64,000 nt of DNA. Origin: Flavobacterium sp. GTDB taxonomy: Bacteria; Bacteroidota; Bacteroidia; Flavobacteriales; Flavobacteriaceae. The notes below the pieces were generated by a model, which saw nothing but the letters and a program-made list of their open reading frames with translations, did not search any database and had not been told where the DNA came from. Below are positions 9,587 through 17,936 of this stretch, in pieces. The number at the start of each line of letters is the position of its first letter. Positions within the stretch are counted from its first letter, which is position 1. A program made the translations under genes and the position numbers. The stretch spans positions 186,001 to 250,000 of the forward strand of contig JACMLU010000023.1 in NCBI GenBank assembly GCA_014379405.1, written 5' to 3'.

Positions 9587-11119
9587 ATGCCGATAACTGT
9601 CATCAATTCGTTTGCTTCATGGGTTCTTAAACAAAGAATTCATCAAATAGAACTTTTCTTGAAGTACCCGAATGAAGTACAGGAAGAATTATTGATGAAT
9701 TTAATTCGAGCATCTGAAAACACGGTTATAGGACAACAATATGGATATGAATCCATCCATTCCTACGCTACATTCGCAGAAAGAGTTCCCGTTTCGACCT
9801 ACGAAGAATTACAGCCTTTAATTGAACGAACCCGAAAAGGCGAACAAAATGTTTTTTGGGAAACGCCCATAAAATGGTTTGCCAAATCTAGTGGAACGAC
9901 CAATGCCAAAAGCAAATTTATCCCTGTAAGTCCCGAAGCATTGGAAGATTGTCATTACAAAGCGGGCAAAGATTTGTTATGTATGTATTTGAACAACAAC
10001 GAAAACTCTGAAATGTTTTTGGGAAAAAGCCTTCGCCTTGGCGGGAGTGCTCAAATTTATGAAGACAACAATACATTGTTTGGCGATTTATCAGCCATTT
10101 TGATTGAAAATATGCCGCTTTGGGCAGATTTCAGCAGCACTCCAAATAAGGAAATTTCGCTGATGAGCGATTGGGAAACGAAACTTCCAGCAATAATCCA
10201 TGAAGTCAAAAACGAAAATGTAACCAGTTTTGCCGGAGTCCCTTCGTGGATGTTGGTTTTGATGAATAAATTACTCGAAGAAACCGGCAAAGGGAATTTA
10301 CTCGAATTTTGGCCCAATCTCGAAGTTTATTTTCACGGTGGTGTAAATTTTGAGCCATATCGCGAACAATACAAAAAAATACTTCCTAAGAAAGATTTCA
10401 AATATTACGAAATATACAATGCTTCCGAGGGATTTTTTGCCATCCAGGATTTGAATTATTCCAGCGATTTGTTGCTGATGCTTGATTATGGGATATTCTA
10501 CGAATTTATTCCAATGGATACTTTTGGAACACCTAATCAAAAAACCATTCGATTATCTGACGTGGAACTTTTTAAAAATTACGCCATTATCATAACCACG
10601 AATTCTGGTTTGTGGCGTTATATGATTGGCGACACGGTGCGTTTTACTTCTTTGAGTCCGTATAAAATTCGAGTTACAGGAAGAACCAAACATCACATCA
10701 ATGTTTTTGGCGAAGAATTAATGGTCGAAAATACCGATCAAGCCATTGCAAAAGCCTGCCAGATTACAGGAACCGAAATGGTTGATTATACCGTTGCTCC
10801 CGTTTTTATGAAAGACAAAGAAAAAGGAGCACACGAATGGATTATCGAATTCAAGAAAAACCCAGATGATATTGCCCATTTCCAAAAAGTATTGGACGAA
10901 ACTTTGCAATCTTTAAATTCAGATTACGAAGCAAAACGTTACAACAATATGACGCTAAATCCGTTGATAATAAATATTGCCAGACCTAATTTATTTTATG
11001 ATTGGCTAAAGGACAAACACAAATTAGGTGGACAGCACAAGATTCCAAGATTGTCGAATGAAAGAGATTATTTGGAACAATTGAAAAATATGCAGGCAGA
11101 AGTTTTTGGTGTAAAATAA
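9587..11119 (+). CDS. GH3-like acyl-acid amido synthetase family protein
   Basis: This 510-residue member of the GH3 (auxin-responsive promoter) fold belongs to the ANL adenylating superfamily. Visible motifs are the phosphate loop KSSGTTNAKSKFIP (residues ~100-113), the acceptor motif YNASEGFFAIQD, and the hinge region GDTVRFTSL with GRTKHHINVFGEEL. Plant homologues join amino acids to acyl acids such as jasmonate. Bacterial family members adenylate unknown carboxylates, so the substrate here cannot be inferred. It is near full length for the family. A promoter inside its 3' end drives the following toxin-antitoxin pair. Confidence 0.85.
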   Translation: MPITVINSFASWVLKQRIHQIELFLKYPNEVQEELLMNLIRASENTVIGQQYGYESIHSYATFAERVPVSTYEELQPLIERTRKGEQNVFWETPIKWFAKSSGTTNAKSKFIPVSPEALEDCHYKAGKDLLCMYLNNNENSEMFLGKSLRLGGSAQIYEDNNTLFGDLSAILIENMPLWADFSSTPNKEISLMSDWETKLPAIIHEVKNENVTSFAGVPSWMLVLMNKLLEETGKGNLLEFWPNLEVYFHGGVNFEPYREQYKKILPKKDFKYYEIYNASEGFFAIQDLNYSSDLLLMLDYGIFYEFIPMDTFGTPNQKTIRLSDVELFKNYAIIITTNSGLWRYMIGDTVRFTSLSPYKIRVTGRTKHHINVFGEELMVENTDQAIAKACQITGTEMVDYTVAPVFMKDKEKGAHEWIIEFKKNPDDIAHFQKVLDETLQSLNSDYEAKRYNNMTLNPLIINIARPNLFYDWLKDKHKLGGQHKIPRLSNERDYLEQLKNMQAEVFGVK

Positions 11120-11132
11120 ATTCCTAATTTTG
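11105..11132 (+). promoter_or_regulatory. Promoter of the toxin-antitoxin pair, overlapping the GH3 3' end
   Basis: TTTG (11105-11108), 16 nt, TAATTTTG (11125-11132). The antitoxin ATG begins 6 nt after the -7 box, so the transcript could be leaderless or nearly so. Confidence 0.55.
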
Positions 11133-11137
11133 TCATT

Positions 11138-11374
11138 ATGAAGAAAATAACAATAAATATTGAAGAAAATAAATACTCCTTCTTTTTAGAATTGATAAAA
11201 AGTATGGACTTTATTTCTATTGAAAATGAAGAGGATTGGTATGAAAATCTTTCGTTTTCTGAGAAAAAGAATATCCAAAAAGGAATTGATGATATTGAAA
11301 ATGGAAGGGTTTTTTCTCACAATGATGTTATGACTTTGGCAAAAAAAAGAATAGCTGCATTAAAAAATAAATAA
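11138..11374 (+). CDS. Putative antitoxin of a type II TA pair
   Basis: This 78-residue acidic/basic protein contains MKKITINIEENKY, then a helical segment (EEDWYENLSFSEKKNIQKGI) and a Lys-rich tail. Size, charge and position directly upstream of a RelE/ParE-like protein indicate an antitoxin. Its stop overlaps the next start by one base (TAATG), implying translational coupling. I do not recognise a specific DNA-binding fold, so the family is uncertain. The repressor role is inferred from how such operons usually work. Confidence 0.65.
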   Translation: MKKITINIEENKYSFFLELIKSMDFISIENEEDWYENLSFSEKKNIQKGIDDIENGRVFSHNDVMTLAKKRIAALKNK

Positions 11375-11652
11375 TGAGGGTTGTTTGGTCAGCTTTAGCA
11401 AAGGAATATTATATTTTCATTATTGAGCAACTTTTCGAAAAATGGAATATTAATATTGTCGAATTATTTGAGAAAGAAACTATCGAACTAATTGATAGTG
11501 TAGAAAATCACAATCATTTTTGTCCAAAATCAAAAATTACCAATTTACACAAATGTGTAATTAACCAACATATTTCTTTGATTTACAGAGTTGAAAACGA
11601 AACAATAGAAATTATCACATTTGTTTTCAATCAATCGAAACATTTGTATTAA
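11374..11652 (+). CDS. RelE/ParE-family toxin-like protein
   Basis: This 92-residue protein begins VVWSALAKEYYIFIIEQLFEKW, typical of the ParE/RelE N-terminal helices after a first strand. It ends with LIYRVENETIEIITFVFNQ, the conserved C-terminal beta strands. Proteins of this fold either cut ribosome-bound mRNA or inhibit gyrase; which applies here cannot be told. It overlaps the antitoxin by one base. A bidirectional terminator follows. Internal cysteines and a VIN-rich centre make it divergent, and activity is not assured. Confidence 0.68.
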   Translation: MRVVWSALAKEYYIFIIEQLFEKWNINIVELFEKETIELIDSVENHNHFCPKSKITNLHKCVINQHISLIYRVENETIEIITFVFNQSKHLY

Positions 11653-11656
11653 TAAA

Positions 11657-11690
11657 AAAAGCCTTAGCTCTAATAAGAACTAAGGCTTTT
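11657..11690. terminator. Bidirectional terminator between the toxin and serB
   Basis: Arms AAAAGCCTTAGCTC and GAACTAAGGCTTTT (one mismatch) enclose a 6-nt loop, flanked by A and T runs on the two sides. It serves two convergent transcripts. Confidence 0.85.
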
Positions 11691-11713
11691 GCAATTATGA
11701 TTTACAAGATTTT

Positions 11714-12949
11714 TTACTCCTGCATCATATCAATATGTCTGTCGTGATAGCCTAATAAATATAAAATACCATCCAAACCTAAACTAGAAATGGAAGTAGC
11801 TGCATTTTCTTTTACTTTTGGTTTGGCGTGAAAAGCAATTCCCAAACCAGCCAAATTCAACATAGGCAAATCATTTGCCCCATCACCCACGGCAATAGTT
11901 TGGTTGATGTGTATGCCTTCTTTTTCGGCAATGGCTTTTAGATATTCGGCTTTCTTTGCGCCATCTACAATTTCACCTAAATATTTACCTGTTAGTTTAC
12001 CGTCTTTTATCTCTAATTGATTTGCATAAACGTAATCTATCCCTAATTCTTTTTGCAAATAATCGCCAAAATAGGTGAATCCTCCAGACAAAATAGCTGT
12101 TTTATATCCGTAATATTTCAAGGCTTTCATCAAGCGATGTGCTCCTTTGGTTATTGGTAGATTTACGGCAACATTATGCAAAACATCTTCGCTCAAACCT
12201 TCCAACAAAGCCATACGCTTTTTGAAGCTTTCGCTAAAGTCAATCTCACCATTCATTGCCGATTCGGTTATGGCTCTTACTTGCTCGCCAACACCAGCCA
12301 ACTCGGCCAACTCGTCAATAACTTCGGTTTGAATCAAGGTCGAATCCATATCAAAACACACCAAACGACGGTTTCTTCTGTACATATTGTCTTCCTGAAA
12401 AGAGATATCAACATCCAATTCTCCCGAAATTTCCATAAAACTAGCCGTCATCAAAGCTTTATCAACAATATTCCCGGTTACTGATAATTGCACGCAAGAA
12501 CGCGGGTATTCTTCTTTCTCCACCACCGAAGTTCTACCAGTCAATCTTATGATGGAATCAATATTCAGTTTTTGATCTGACATTATTTTGGTCACGGCCG
12601 ACAATTGTGCAGCGGTCAATGTTTCTCCCAAAACATTGATGATATAACGTTGCTTGCGTTGTCCTTTTACCCAAATTTCGTAATCAGGAATGGAAATGGG
12701 AATAAACTTGACATTAATACCCAATTCATAAGCTTTGAATAATAAATCTTTTAAAACTGCTGCCGAACTAGAGCCCGCTTTAATTTCAAATAAAATCCCC
12801 AAAGATAACGTATCATGGATATCGGCTTGACCAATATCTAAAATAATGGCATCATAAGTCGCCAATATGGAGGTTAAACCAGCGGTTACCCCTGGTTTAT
12901 CCTGACCAGAAACTTTTAACAAAATAATCTCTTTATCTTCTACTGCCAT
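11714..12949 (-). CDS. serB: Phosphoserine phosphatase with N-terminal ACT-type domains
   Basis: Performs the last step of serine synthesis: O-phosphoserine to serine plus phosphate. The 411 residues comprise an N-terminal ACT-like regulatory half (from LLKVSGQDKPGVT, residues ~9-180) and a C-terminal HAD phosphatase. The HAD motifs are complete: CFDMDSTL with nucleophile Asp200 and acid Asp202, LSGGFT (motif II), Lys in the DGAKKAEYL region, and VGDGANDLPM (motif IV, Asp356 and Asp360). Two ACT-like units, as the length suggests, would allow serine feedback control; this is inference. It is a single-gene unit converging on the toxin-antitoxin pair. Confidence 0.93.
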   Translation of the reverse strand: MAVEDKEIILLKVSGQDKPGVTAGLTSILATYDAIILDIGQADIHDTLSLGILFEIKAGSSSAAVLKDLLFKAYELGINVKFIPISIPDYEIWVKGQRKQRYIINVLGETLTAAQLSAVTKIMSDQKLNIDSIIRLTGRTSVVEKEEYPRSCVQLSVTGNIVDKALMTASFMEISGELDVDISFQEDNMYRRNRRLVCFDMDSTLIQTEVIDELAELAGVGEQVRAITESAMNGEIDFSESFKKRMALLEGLSEDVLHNVAVNLPITKGAHRLMKALKYYGYKTAILSGGFTYFGDYLQKELGIDYVYANQLEIKDGKLTGKYLGEIVDGAKKAEYLKAIAEKEGIHINQTIAVGDGANDLPMLNLAGLGIAFHAKPKVKENAATSISSLGLDGILYLLGYHDRHIDMMQE

Positions 12950-13045
12950 TTTTATTGTATTAATTTACGATTGGCAAAAATCGTCATTCTATTGCTTATA
13001 AAAAAAAATAACGGATGTTTTTTCACATAGCGAAAAAACAAACAA

Positions 13046-13079
13046 AAAACCCGACAGGTTTTTAAAACTTGTCGGGTTT
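13046..13079 (-). terminator. Terminator after clpX
   Basis: Arms AAACCCGACA... and ...TGTCGGGTTT form a GC-rich stem followed on the minus strand by a run of six Ts. Confidence 0.85.
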
Positions 13080-13101
13080 GAAATTCTATAAATCAAAAAA
13101 A

Positions 13102-14334
13102 TTAAGAAGCGATTTCCAATCGTTTCAATAAGTTTCTATTCAAGGTTTCTTTGGCGTAATCTACGTCGATTTCTAATATTTTGTCATCAGAACTTGGCAA
13201 TTCATACATCGCATCGGTTAGGATAGCTTCGCATAAAGAACGCAATCCACGAGCTCCGAGTTTGTATTCCAAAGCTTTATCTACAATAAAATCTAAGGCT
13301 TCGTCCGTGATGCTGAATTCAACCTCGTCCATCAAAAACAATTTTTTGTATTGTTTGATTAAGGCATTTTTAGGTTGCGTCAAAATCGCTCTCAAGGTTT
13401 CTCTGTCCAAAGGATCCATATGCGTCAATACTGGCAAACGACCAATAATTTCTGGAATTAATCCAAAATCCTTGATATCTTTCGGGATAATATATTGCAA
13501 TAAATTGTCTTTGTCGATATTGTCCACATTTTTGGATGTTGAATAACCAACAGCTTGACGATTCAATCGTTTTGAAATGATTCGCTCAATTCCGTCGAAA
13601 GCACCGCCAGCAATAAACAAAATGTTTTGGGTGTTAACCTCAACAAATTTTTGGTCTGGGTGTTTTCTTCCTCCTTTTGGCGGAACATTAACCACAGTTC
13701 CTTCCAATAATTTCAACAAAGCTTGTTGAACGCCTTCTCCAGAAACATCACGAGTGATGGATGGATTGTCGCTTTTGCGGGCTATTTTGTCAATTTCGTC
13801 AATGAAAACAATTCCTCTTTCGGCTTTTGCTACATCATAATCTGCAGCTTGCAAAAGACGTGTCAAAATGCTTTCGACATCTTCTCCCACATAACCTGCT
13901 TCTGTTAATACGGTTGCATCAACGATTGCCAAAGGAACGTCTAACATTTTCGCAATGGTTTTGGCAACCAATGTTTTACCAGTTCCGGTTTGACCAACCA
14001 TAATGATGTTGCTTTTTTCAATCTCCACTTCGTCGTTCAATTCTTGTTGCATCAAACGTTTGTAGTGATTGTAAACCGCAACCGACATTACTTTTTTGGT
14101 TTGGTCTTGACCAATTACATATTGATCTAGGAAAGCCCTAATTTCTTTCGGTTTTCTCAATACCAAGTCAGTAGGCAAATGATTCTTACTGCTTGCCTTT
14201 AATTCTTCTAATACAATTCCGTGGGCTTGTTCGATACATTTATCACAAATGTGTGCATCGATTCCGGCAATCAACAAATTGGTTTCCGGTTTTTTTCTTC
14301 CACAGAATGAACATTCTAATTTTGGTTTTGCCAT
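13102..14334 (-). CDS. clpX: ATP-dependent Clp protease ATP-binding subunit ClpX
   Basis: AAA+ unfoldase that recognises tagged proteins and feeds them to ClpP. The 410 residues carry the N-terminal zinc-binding domain (Cys8, Cys11, Cys30, Cys33), Walker A GQTGTGKT (114-121), pore loop GYVG (147-150), Walker B VFIDEID (Asp179, Glu180), the RKH-like loop around [10 protein letters not shown] and sensor-2 GARGLRS. It lies downstream of clpP on the same strand, 80 nt apart. That gap is filled by two facing heptamer arrays. A strong terminator follows. Confidence 0.97.
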   Translation of the reverse strand: MAKPKLECSFCGRKKPETNLLIAGIDAHICDKCIEQAHGIVLEELKASSKNHLPTDLVLRKPKEIRAFLDQYVIGQDQTKKVMSVAVYNHYKRLMQQELNDEVEIEKSNIIMVGQTGTGKTLVAKTIAKMLDVPLAIVDATVLTEAGYVGEDVESILTRLLQAADYDVAKAERGIVFIDEIDKIARKSDNPSITRDVSGEGVQQALLKLLEGTVVNVPPKGGRKHPDQKFVEVNTQNILFIAGGAFDGIERIISKRLNRQAVGYSTSKNVDNIDKDNLLQYIIPKDIKDFGLIPEIIGRLPVLTHMDPLDRETLRAILTQPKNALIKQYKKLFLMDEVEFSITDEALDFIVDKALEYKLGARGLRSLCEAILTDAMYELPSSDDKILEIDVDYAKETLNRNLLKRLEIAS

Positions 14335-14345
14335 CTTTTTGAGTT

Positions 14346-14410
14346 GGAAGATGGAAGATGGAAGATGGAAGATGAGAAAACTCCCAACTTCTAGCTTCTA
14401 ACTTCCAGCT
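14346..14410. repeat. Facing heptamer arrays between clpP and clpX
   Basis: GGAAGAT occurs four times without interruption (14346-14373). After 12 nt comes AACTTCT, AGCTTCT, AACTTCC, AGCT (14386-14410). The two arrays are imperfect inverted complements, so the clpP-clpX transcript could fold into a long imperfect hairpin here. Confidence 0.75.
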
Positions 14411-14414
14411 TTAT

Positions 14415-15086
14415 TTATCTTCTTAACACTTCATCAATCATTCCGTATTCTTTAGCTTCATCGGCAATCATCCAATAATCGCGCTCACTGTCTTTGTGCA
14501 CTTTATCGAAAGTTTGTCCTGAATGACTCGAAATGATTTGGTATAATTCGTCTTTTAGTTTCAACATTTCACGCAAGTTGATTTCCATATCCGTTGCAAC
14601 ACCTTGTGCTCCTCCTGATGGCTGGTGAATCATTACTCTTGAATGTGGCAATGCCGAACGTTTTCCTGCTGCTCCAGCACACAACAGCACTGCTCCCATA
14701 GAAGCTGCCATTCCTGTACAGATTGTAGCAACATCTGGTTTGATGTATTGCATTGTATCATAAATTCCTAATCCTGCATAAACGCTTCCTCCAGGAGAAT
14801 TCAAATAAATTTGAATGTCTTTTGAAGCATCAGCACTTTCAAGAAACAACAACTGCGCTTGAACGATGTTGGCAATTTGATCATCGATTCCTGTTCCCAA
14901 GAAAATAATTCTGTCCATCATCAATCTTGAAAAAACGTCTAATTGAGAAATATTCAACTGACGTTCTTCAATAATATAAGGTGTCATATTTGTTGGATTC
15001 ATTGCCGCCACGATTTTGTCGTAGTACATTGCGTTTACACCTTGGTGTTTTGTAGCAAATTTTTTAAATTCTTTACCGTAGTTCAT
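14415..15086 (-). CDS. clpP: ATP-dependent Clp protease proteolytic subunit ClpP
   Basis: Barrel-forming serine protease of the ClpXP machine. The catalytic triad is visible with exact family spacing: Ser129 in GMAASMGA, His154 in MIHQPSGG and Asp203 in DSERDYWM (25 and 49 residues apart, as in E. coli ClpP). The NSPGGSV handle-region motif is also present. The 223 residues include ~25 extra at the N-terminus relative to E. coli, which may be a propeptide or Flavobacteriia-specific. It is preceded by tig with its own terminator and followed by clpX. Confidence 0.96.
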   Translation of the reverse strand: MNYGKEFKKFATKHQGVNAMYYDKIVAAMNPTNMTPYIIEERQLNISQLDVFSRLMMDRIIFLGTGIDDQIANIVQAQLLFLESADASKDIQIYLNSPGGSVYAGLGIYDTMQYIKPDVATICTGMAASMGAVLLCAGAAGKRSALPHSRVMIHQPSGGAQGVATDMEINLREMLKLKDELYQIISSHSGQTFDKVHKDSERDYWMIADEAKEYGMIDEVLRR

Positions 15087-15210
15087 ATTTATTTGTTCTA
15101 AGTTTTTACGTTATCTAATGTATATTTATTTCATCAAAGGTCATACCTCTTTACAAATGATGCCAATATGTCTTAATTCTAGGTTTTAGATTTAAGCACA
15201 AGTATTTCAA

Positions 15211-15251
15211 AAAAAGAGCGCCAAAAAAAATAATATTCTTTTGACGCTCAA
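15211..15251 (-). terminator. Terminator after tig
   Basis: GAGCG (15216-15220) and CGCTC (15245-15249), extended by A/T pairing, form a hairpin followed on the minus strand by a T7 run. Confidence 0.7.
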
Positions 15252-15273
15252 ATATACTTATTTTTTTTAGAAA

Positions 15274-16599
15274 TTATTCTCCGTAAGACGCAGCAATAAA
15301 TTCTTCGTAAGTCACTTCTTTAGTTGTTGGATTTGCTTTTTCTTTGAAGATTTCCAATAATTTTTCAGCAACAACCTGATCAGAAAGTCTTTTTACTTCG
15401 TCTTGGTTAGACAAAACTCTTGCTACAATTCCTTGAACTTCTTCGTCAGTTGGATTTGTTTGTCCGAATTGTGCCATTTGCTGACGAATATTTTTAGTTG
15501 TAAACGTTTTCAAATCTTCGAAAGTGATTTTGATATCGTTTTGAGCCAATGCTTTTCCTTCGATCAATTGAAAACGCAATCCTTTTTCAGAACGTGCATA
15601 TTCTACTTCAGCTTCTTCTGGAGATAATTTTTTCTCACCTACAGTTTGCAACCATTTTTTAAGGAATTCAGCTGGCAAATCGAATTTTGTATTTTCGATT
15701 AAAAACTCAGTTACATCACCCAATAATTTTTGGTCTGCTTGTTGAGCGAATTGAGATTCAGCATCTTCTTTGATTTTTGCTTTCAAATCTTCTAATGAAG
15801 CTACATTTCCAGCACCAAATAATTTGTCGAACAATTCTTGATTCAATTCAGCCAATTCAGCGACATTGATTGCTTCGATAGTAAAATCAACATCTATTTC
15901 TAAACCGTGAACATTATCGTGACCTACTTTCAAATAATCCATCAATTGATGATCATCTTCGAATAATCCTTTTGTGTTTACAGTTACAACATCACCTACT
16001 TTTTTACCAATAAATTGATCAGCAGTTGCTTTATCTTTGAAAATTGCCAAAGTAATAGTTGTAGTATTGTTGATTCCTTCTGCTTCGTTAGAGAAAGTTC
16101 CAGTAATGTCAGAACCAGCAACTACCGCTTCTTGAGGAACAGGAGTACCAAATTGTTTTTGGATACGCTCTACTTGACCGTCAATTAATTTATCATCGGC
16201 AGTAACAATATATTTTACGATGTCGTTTTTAGCATCTAAATCAATATCGAAAGTTGGAACCAAACCGATTTCATATTCAAAAACCAATTCTTCAGCATCC
16301 CAGTTGAAGTTTTCGTTTTCTTTAGCAAGAGGAGTTCCTAAAAGATTTAATCTCTCTGATTGAACGTAACGCTCTAAAGCCAAATCAACTACTTTCTTAA
16401 CCTCTTCTTGTTTGATTGCTTTACCATATTGTTTTTCAACAAGGTCTTTTGGCACAGCCCCTTTTCTAAAACCTTTTACAGTTGCCAAAGGCATTTTTTC
16501 GTTTATTCTTTTTGCTACTTGACCTTTGTAATCCATGTTAACAACTGTCATTACAATTGTTTCGTTTACTGCGTCTAATGCTACTCTTTTAATATCCAT
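15274..16599 (-). CDS. tig: Trigger factor
   Basis: Ribosome-bound chaperone that meets nascent chains at the exit tunnel. The 441 residues show the ribosome-binding signature GFRKGAVPKDLVEKQYG (residues ~43-59), a middle PPIase (FKBP-like) domain that is divergent from the E. coli form (around ITGTFSNEAEG and KKVGDVVTVNTKGLF), and the helical C-terminal arms. Prolyl isomerase activity may be weak or absent; I cannot confirm active-site residues. It sits upstream of clpP and clpX, a common bacterial order, but a terminator separates it from clpP. Confidence 0.93.
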   Translation of the reverse strand: MDIKRVALDAVNETIVMTVVNMDYKGQVAKRINEKMPLATVKGFRKGAVPKDLVEKQYGKAIKQEEVKKVVDLALERYVQSERLNLLGTPLAKENENFNWDAEELVFEYEIGLVPTFDIDLDAKNDIVKYIVTADDKLIDGQVERIQKQFGTPVPQEAVVAGSDITGTFSNEAEGINNTTTITLAIFKDKATADQFIGKKVGDVVTVNTKGLFEDDHQLMDYLKVGHDNVHGLEIDVDFTIEAINVAELAELNQELFDKLFGAGNVASLEDLKAKIKEDAESQFAQQADQKLLGDVTEFLIENTKFDLPAEFLKKWLQTVGEKKLSPEEAEVEYARSEKGLRFQLIEGKALAQNDIKITFEDLKTFTTKNIRQQMAQFGQTNPTDEEVQGIVARVLSNQDEVKRLSDQVVAEKLLEIFKEKANPTTKEVTYEEFIAASYGE

Positions 16600-16625
16600 C
16601 TTCTTCGTTAATTTACATAATAAAA

Positions 16626-16660
16626 TTGGGTTGCAAAATTATAAAAATTTTACAACCCAA
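16626..16660 (-). terminator. 15-bp hairpin downstream of the membrane-protein operon, overlapping the tig promoter
   Basis: Arms TTGGGTTGCAAAATT (16626-16640) and AATTTTACAACCCAA (16646-16660) pair with a single mismatch around a 5-nt loop. On the minus strand the stem is followed by TTTTATT. It can end the pdxJ-hydrolase-membrane protein transcript, and it also contains the tig -7 box. Confidence 0.7.
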
Positions 16661-16661
16661 A
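16634..16661 (-). promoter_or_regulatory. tig promoter, embedded in the hairpin
   Basis: Read on the minus strand: TTTG (16661-16658), 16 nt, TAATTTTG (16641-16634). The tig start codon is 35 nt downstream. Confidence 0.6.
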
Positions 16662-16725
16662 CAAGTTTTTAATCTATTGAATTTTAGCTTCTTATTTAAA
16701 CTACAATTCAGATACTTTACTTTTG

Positions 16726-17064
16726 CTAATCTCCAACAATTTTATACATAATTGACTGTGAAATAGACAACAGAACGCTAAAAAGCAGCGCTGTCCAAAA
16801 AGTATCCACACTGAAACCACCCACAATATTAGTACACAGCAAGATGATTATGGCATTAATGACCAATAAAAACAAACCTAAAGTAAGTATGGTAAATGGC
16901 AGGGTCAATATTACAAATAGTGGTTTTATAAAAATATTGAGCAATCCCAAAACAACCGCGACCAACAAGGCAGTAACAAAGCCGGCAACGTGAACACCTT
17001 TCATAAAATGAGCAATAAGCAAAACCAAAACGGAGGTGATAATAATCCTGATAAGTAGTTTCAT
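16726..17064 (-). CDS. Small four-helix membrane protein (phage holin family 4 type)
   Basis: This 112-residue, very hydrophobic protein has about four membrane segments (residues ~3-18, 27-45, 50-75, 85-108). The pattern FIKPLFVILTLPFTILTLGLF, shortened here to its key IKPL and LPFTILTLG parts, marks the family often called phage holin 4 superfamily. Despite the name, chromosomal copies are not linked to phage lysis, and no phage genes are nearby. It is probably the last gene of the pdxJ-hydrolase operon (30 nt gap). Function unknown. Confidence 0.75.
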   Translation of the reverse strand: MKLLIRIIITSVLVLLIAHFMKGVHVAGFVTALLVAVVLGLLNIFIKPLFVILTLPFTILTLGLFLLVINAIIILLCTNIVGGFSVDTFWTALLFSVLLSISQSIMYKIVGD

Positions 17065-17094
17065 AAGTGTTTTTCTTTCAAATGTATAAAATAA

Positions 17095-17856
17095 TTATTT
17101 TAAAAACGAGCTCGTTATTTCGTAAAAGAGTTTCGGGTTCTCGGCATGGAGCCAATGACCCACATTTGGAATAGTTTCTAATCTGGAATCCGGAAAATGC
17201 TGCTGGATGTTCTGAAAATCTTCATCGAGAATATAATTAGAATTTTCTCCACGAATGAAAAGCGTCGGTTTAGTAAAAATAGCGTTCTCGGGAAGCGGTT
17301 TTCCTATTTCATCCATATTTGCATTAAAAACAGCCAAATTAAATCGGAATGCCAATTGTCCAGGCTCTTGCCAATAGAGACTTTTTAGCAAAAATTGTCT
17401 TGTTCCAAAATCGGTTATGTATTGCGCCATAATTTCCTCGACCTCAGCACGACTTGGCTTTTTAGAAAAATCGACTGCATTCAAGGCTTCAAAAATAATT
17501 TGATGATGCCGTGGATAAAATTTTGGACCAATGTCCGCAACAATTAATTTTTCGACCATTTCTGAATGTTTTGACGCAAAAAGCATGGCTGTTTTTCCAC
17601 CCATCGAATGTCCGATGATACTGACTTTTTCCAAATTATTGGCTTTGCAATAATCCAAAACATCTTGAGCCATTATCTCATAATTGAATTCATCGGAATG
17701 AAAACTCTTGCCGTGATTACGCAAATCCGGCATATGCACTTGAAATCCATCGGCAGCAAATTGCGTTCCCAAAGTTTTCCAATTATCTGACATTCCCAGA
17801 AATCCATGGATAATCAGTAGTGGCTTGCCTTCTCCTTCTATTTTTGAATAAATCAT
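17095..17856 (-). CDS. Alpha/beta hydrolase (YbfF-like esterase)
   Basis: This 253-residue cytosolic hydrolase has the oxyanion motif HGFLGMSDNW, nucleophile elbow IGHSMGG with Ser84, and a C-terminal VGHWLHAENP giving catalytic His234. The order and the HGxxG spacing resemble the YbfF esterase group. It has no signal peptide. It is downstream of pdxJ, separated by an 80-nt stretch made almost entirely of CACAAATT/AATTCGTG repeats. The natural ester or thioester substrate is unknown. Confidence 0.85.
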   Translation of the reverse strand: MIYSKIEGEGKPLLIIHGFLGMSDNWKTLGTQFAADGFQVHMPDLRNHGKSFHSDEFNYEIMAQDVLDYCKANNLEKVSIIGHSMGGKTAMLFASKHSEMVEKLIVADIGPKFYPRHHQIIFEALNAVDFSKKPSRAEVEEIMAQYITDFGTRQFLLKSLYWQEPGQLAFRFNLAVFNANMDEIGKPLPENAIFTKPTLFIRGENSNYILDEDFQNIQQHFPDSRLETIPNVGHWLHAENPKLFYEITSSFLK

Positions 17857-17869
17857 ATTGCTACTTTTT

Positions 17870-17929
17870 TAACCACAAATTCCACAAATTATCACAAATT
17901 TCAATTCGTGTAAATAGTGCAATTCGTGT
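17870..17929. repeat. Intergenic CACAAATT / AATTCGTG repeat element
   Basis: Three copies of CACAAATT spaced 9-10 nt apart are followed by two copies of AATTCGTG. The second word is nearly the reverse complement of the first, so the element can fold. A single related word (ACCACAAATTAAC) sits at 3849-3861 before the folK fusion gene, suggesting a dispersed family. Confidence 0.6.
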
Positions 17930-17936
17930 TTTGCTT

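Noticed and set aside
13181..13546. 121-codon plus-strand ORF opposite clpX
   Set aside because: Antisense shadow of clpX with no start context or recognisable domain.
14346..14410. Heptamer arrays considered as CRISPR or as binding-site arrays for one regulator
   Set aside because: Units are 7 nt without spacers and differ by locus, so neither CRISPR nor a single operator fits.
16726..17064. Prophage, suggested by the holin-family name of the small membrane protein
   Set aside because: All neighbours are housekeeping genes and the family is common in bacterial chromosomes.
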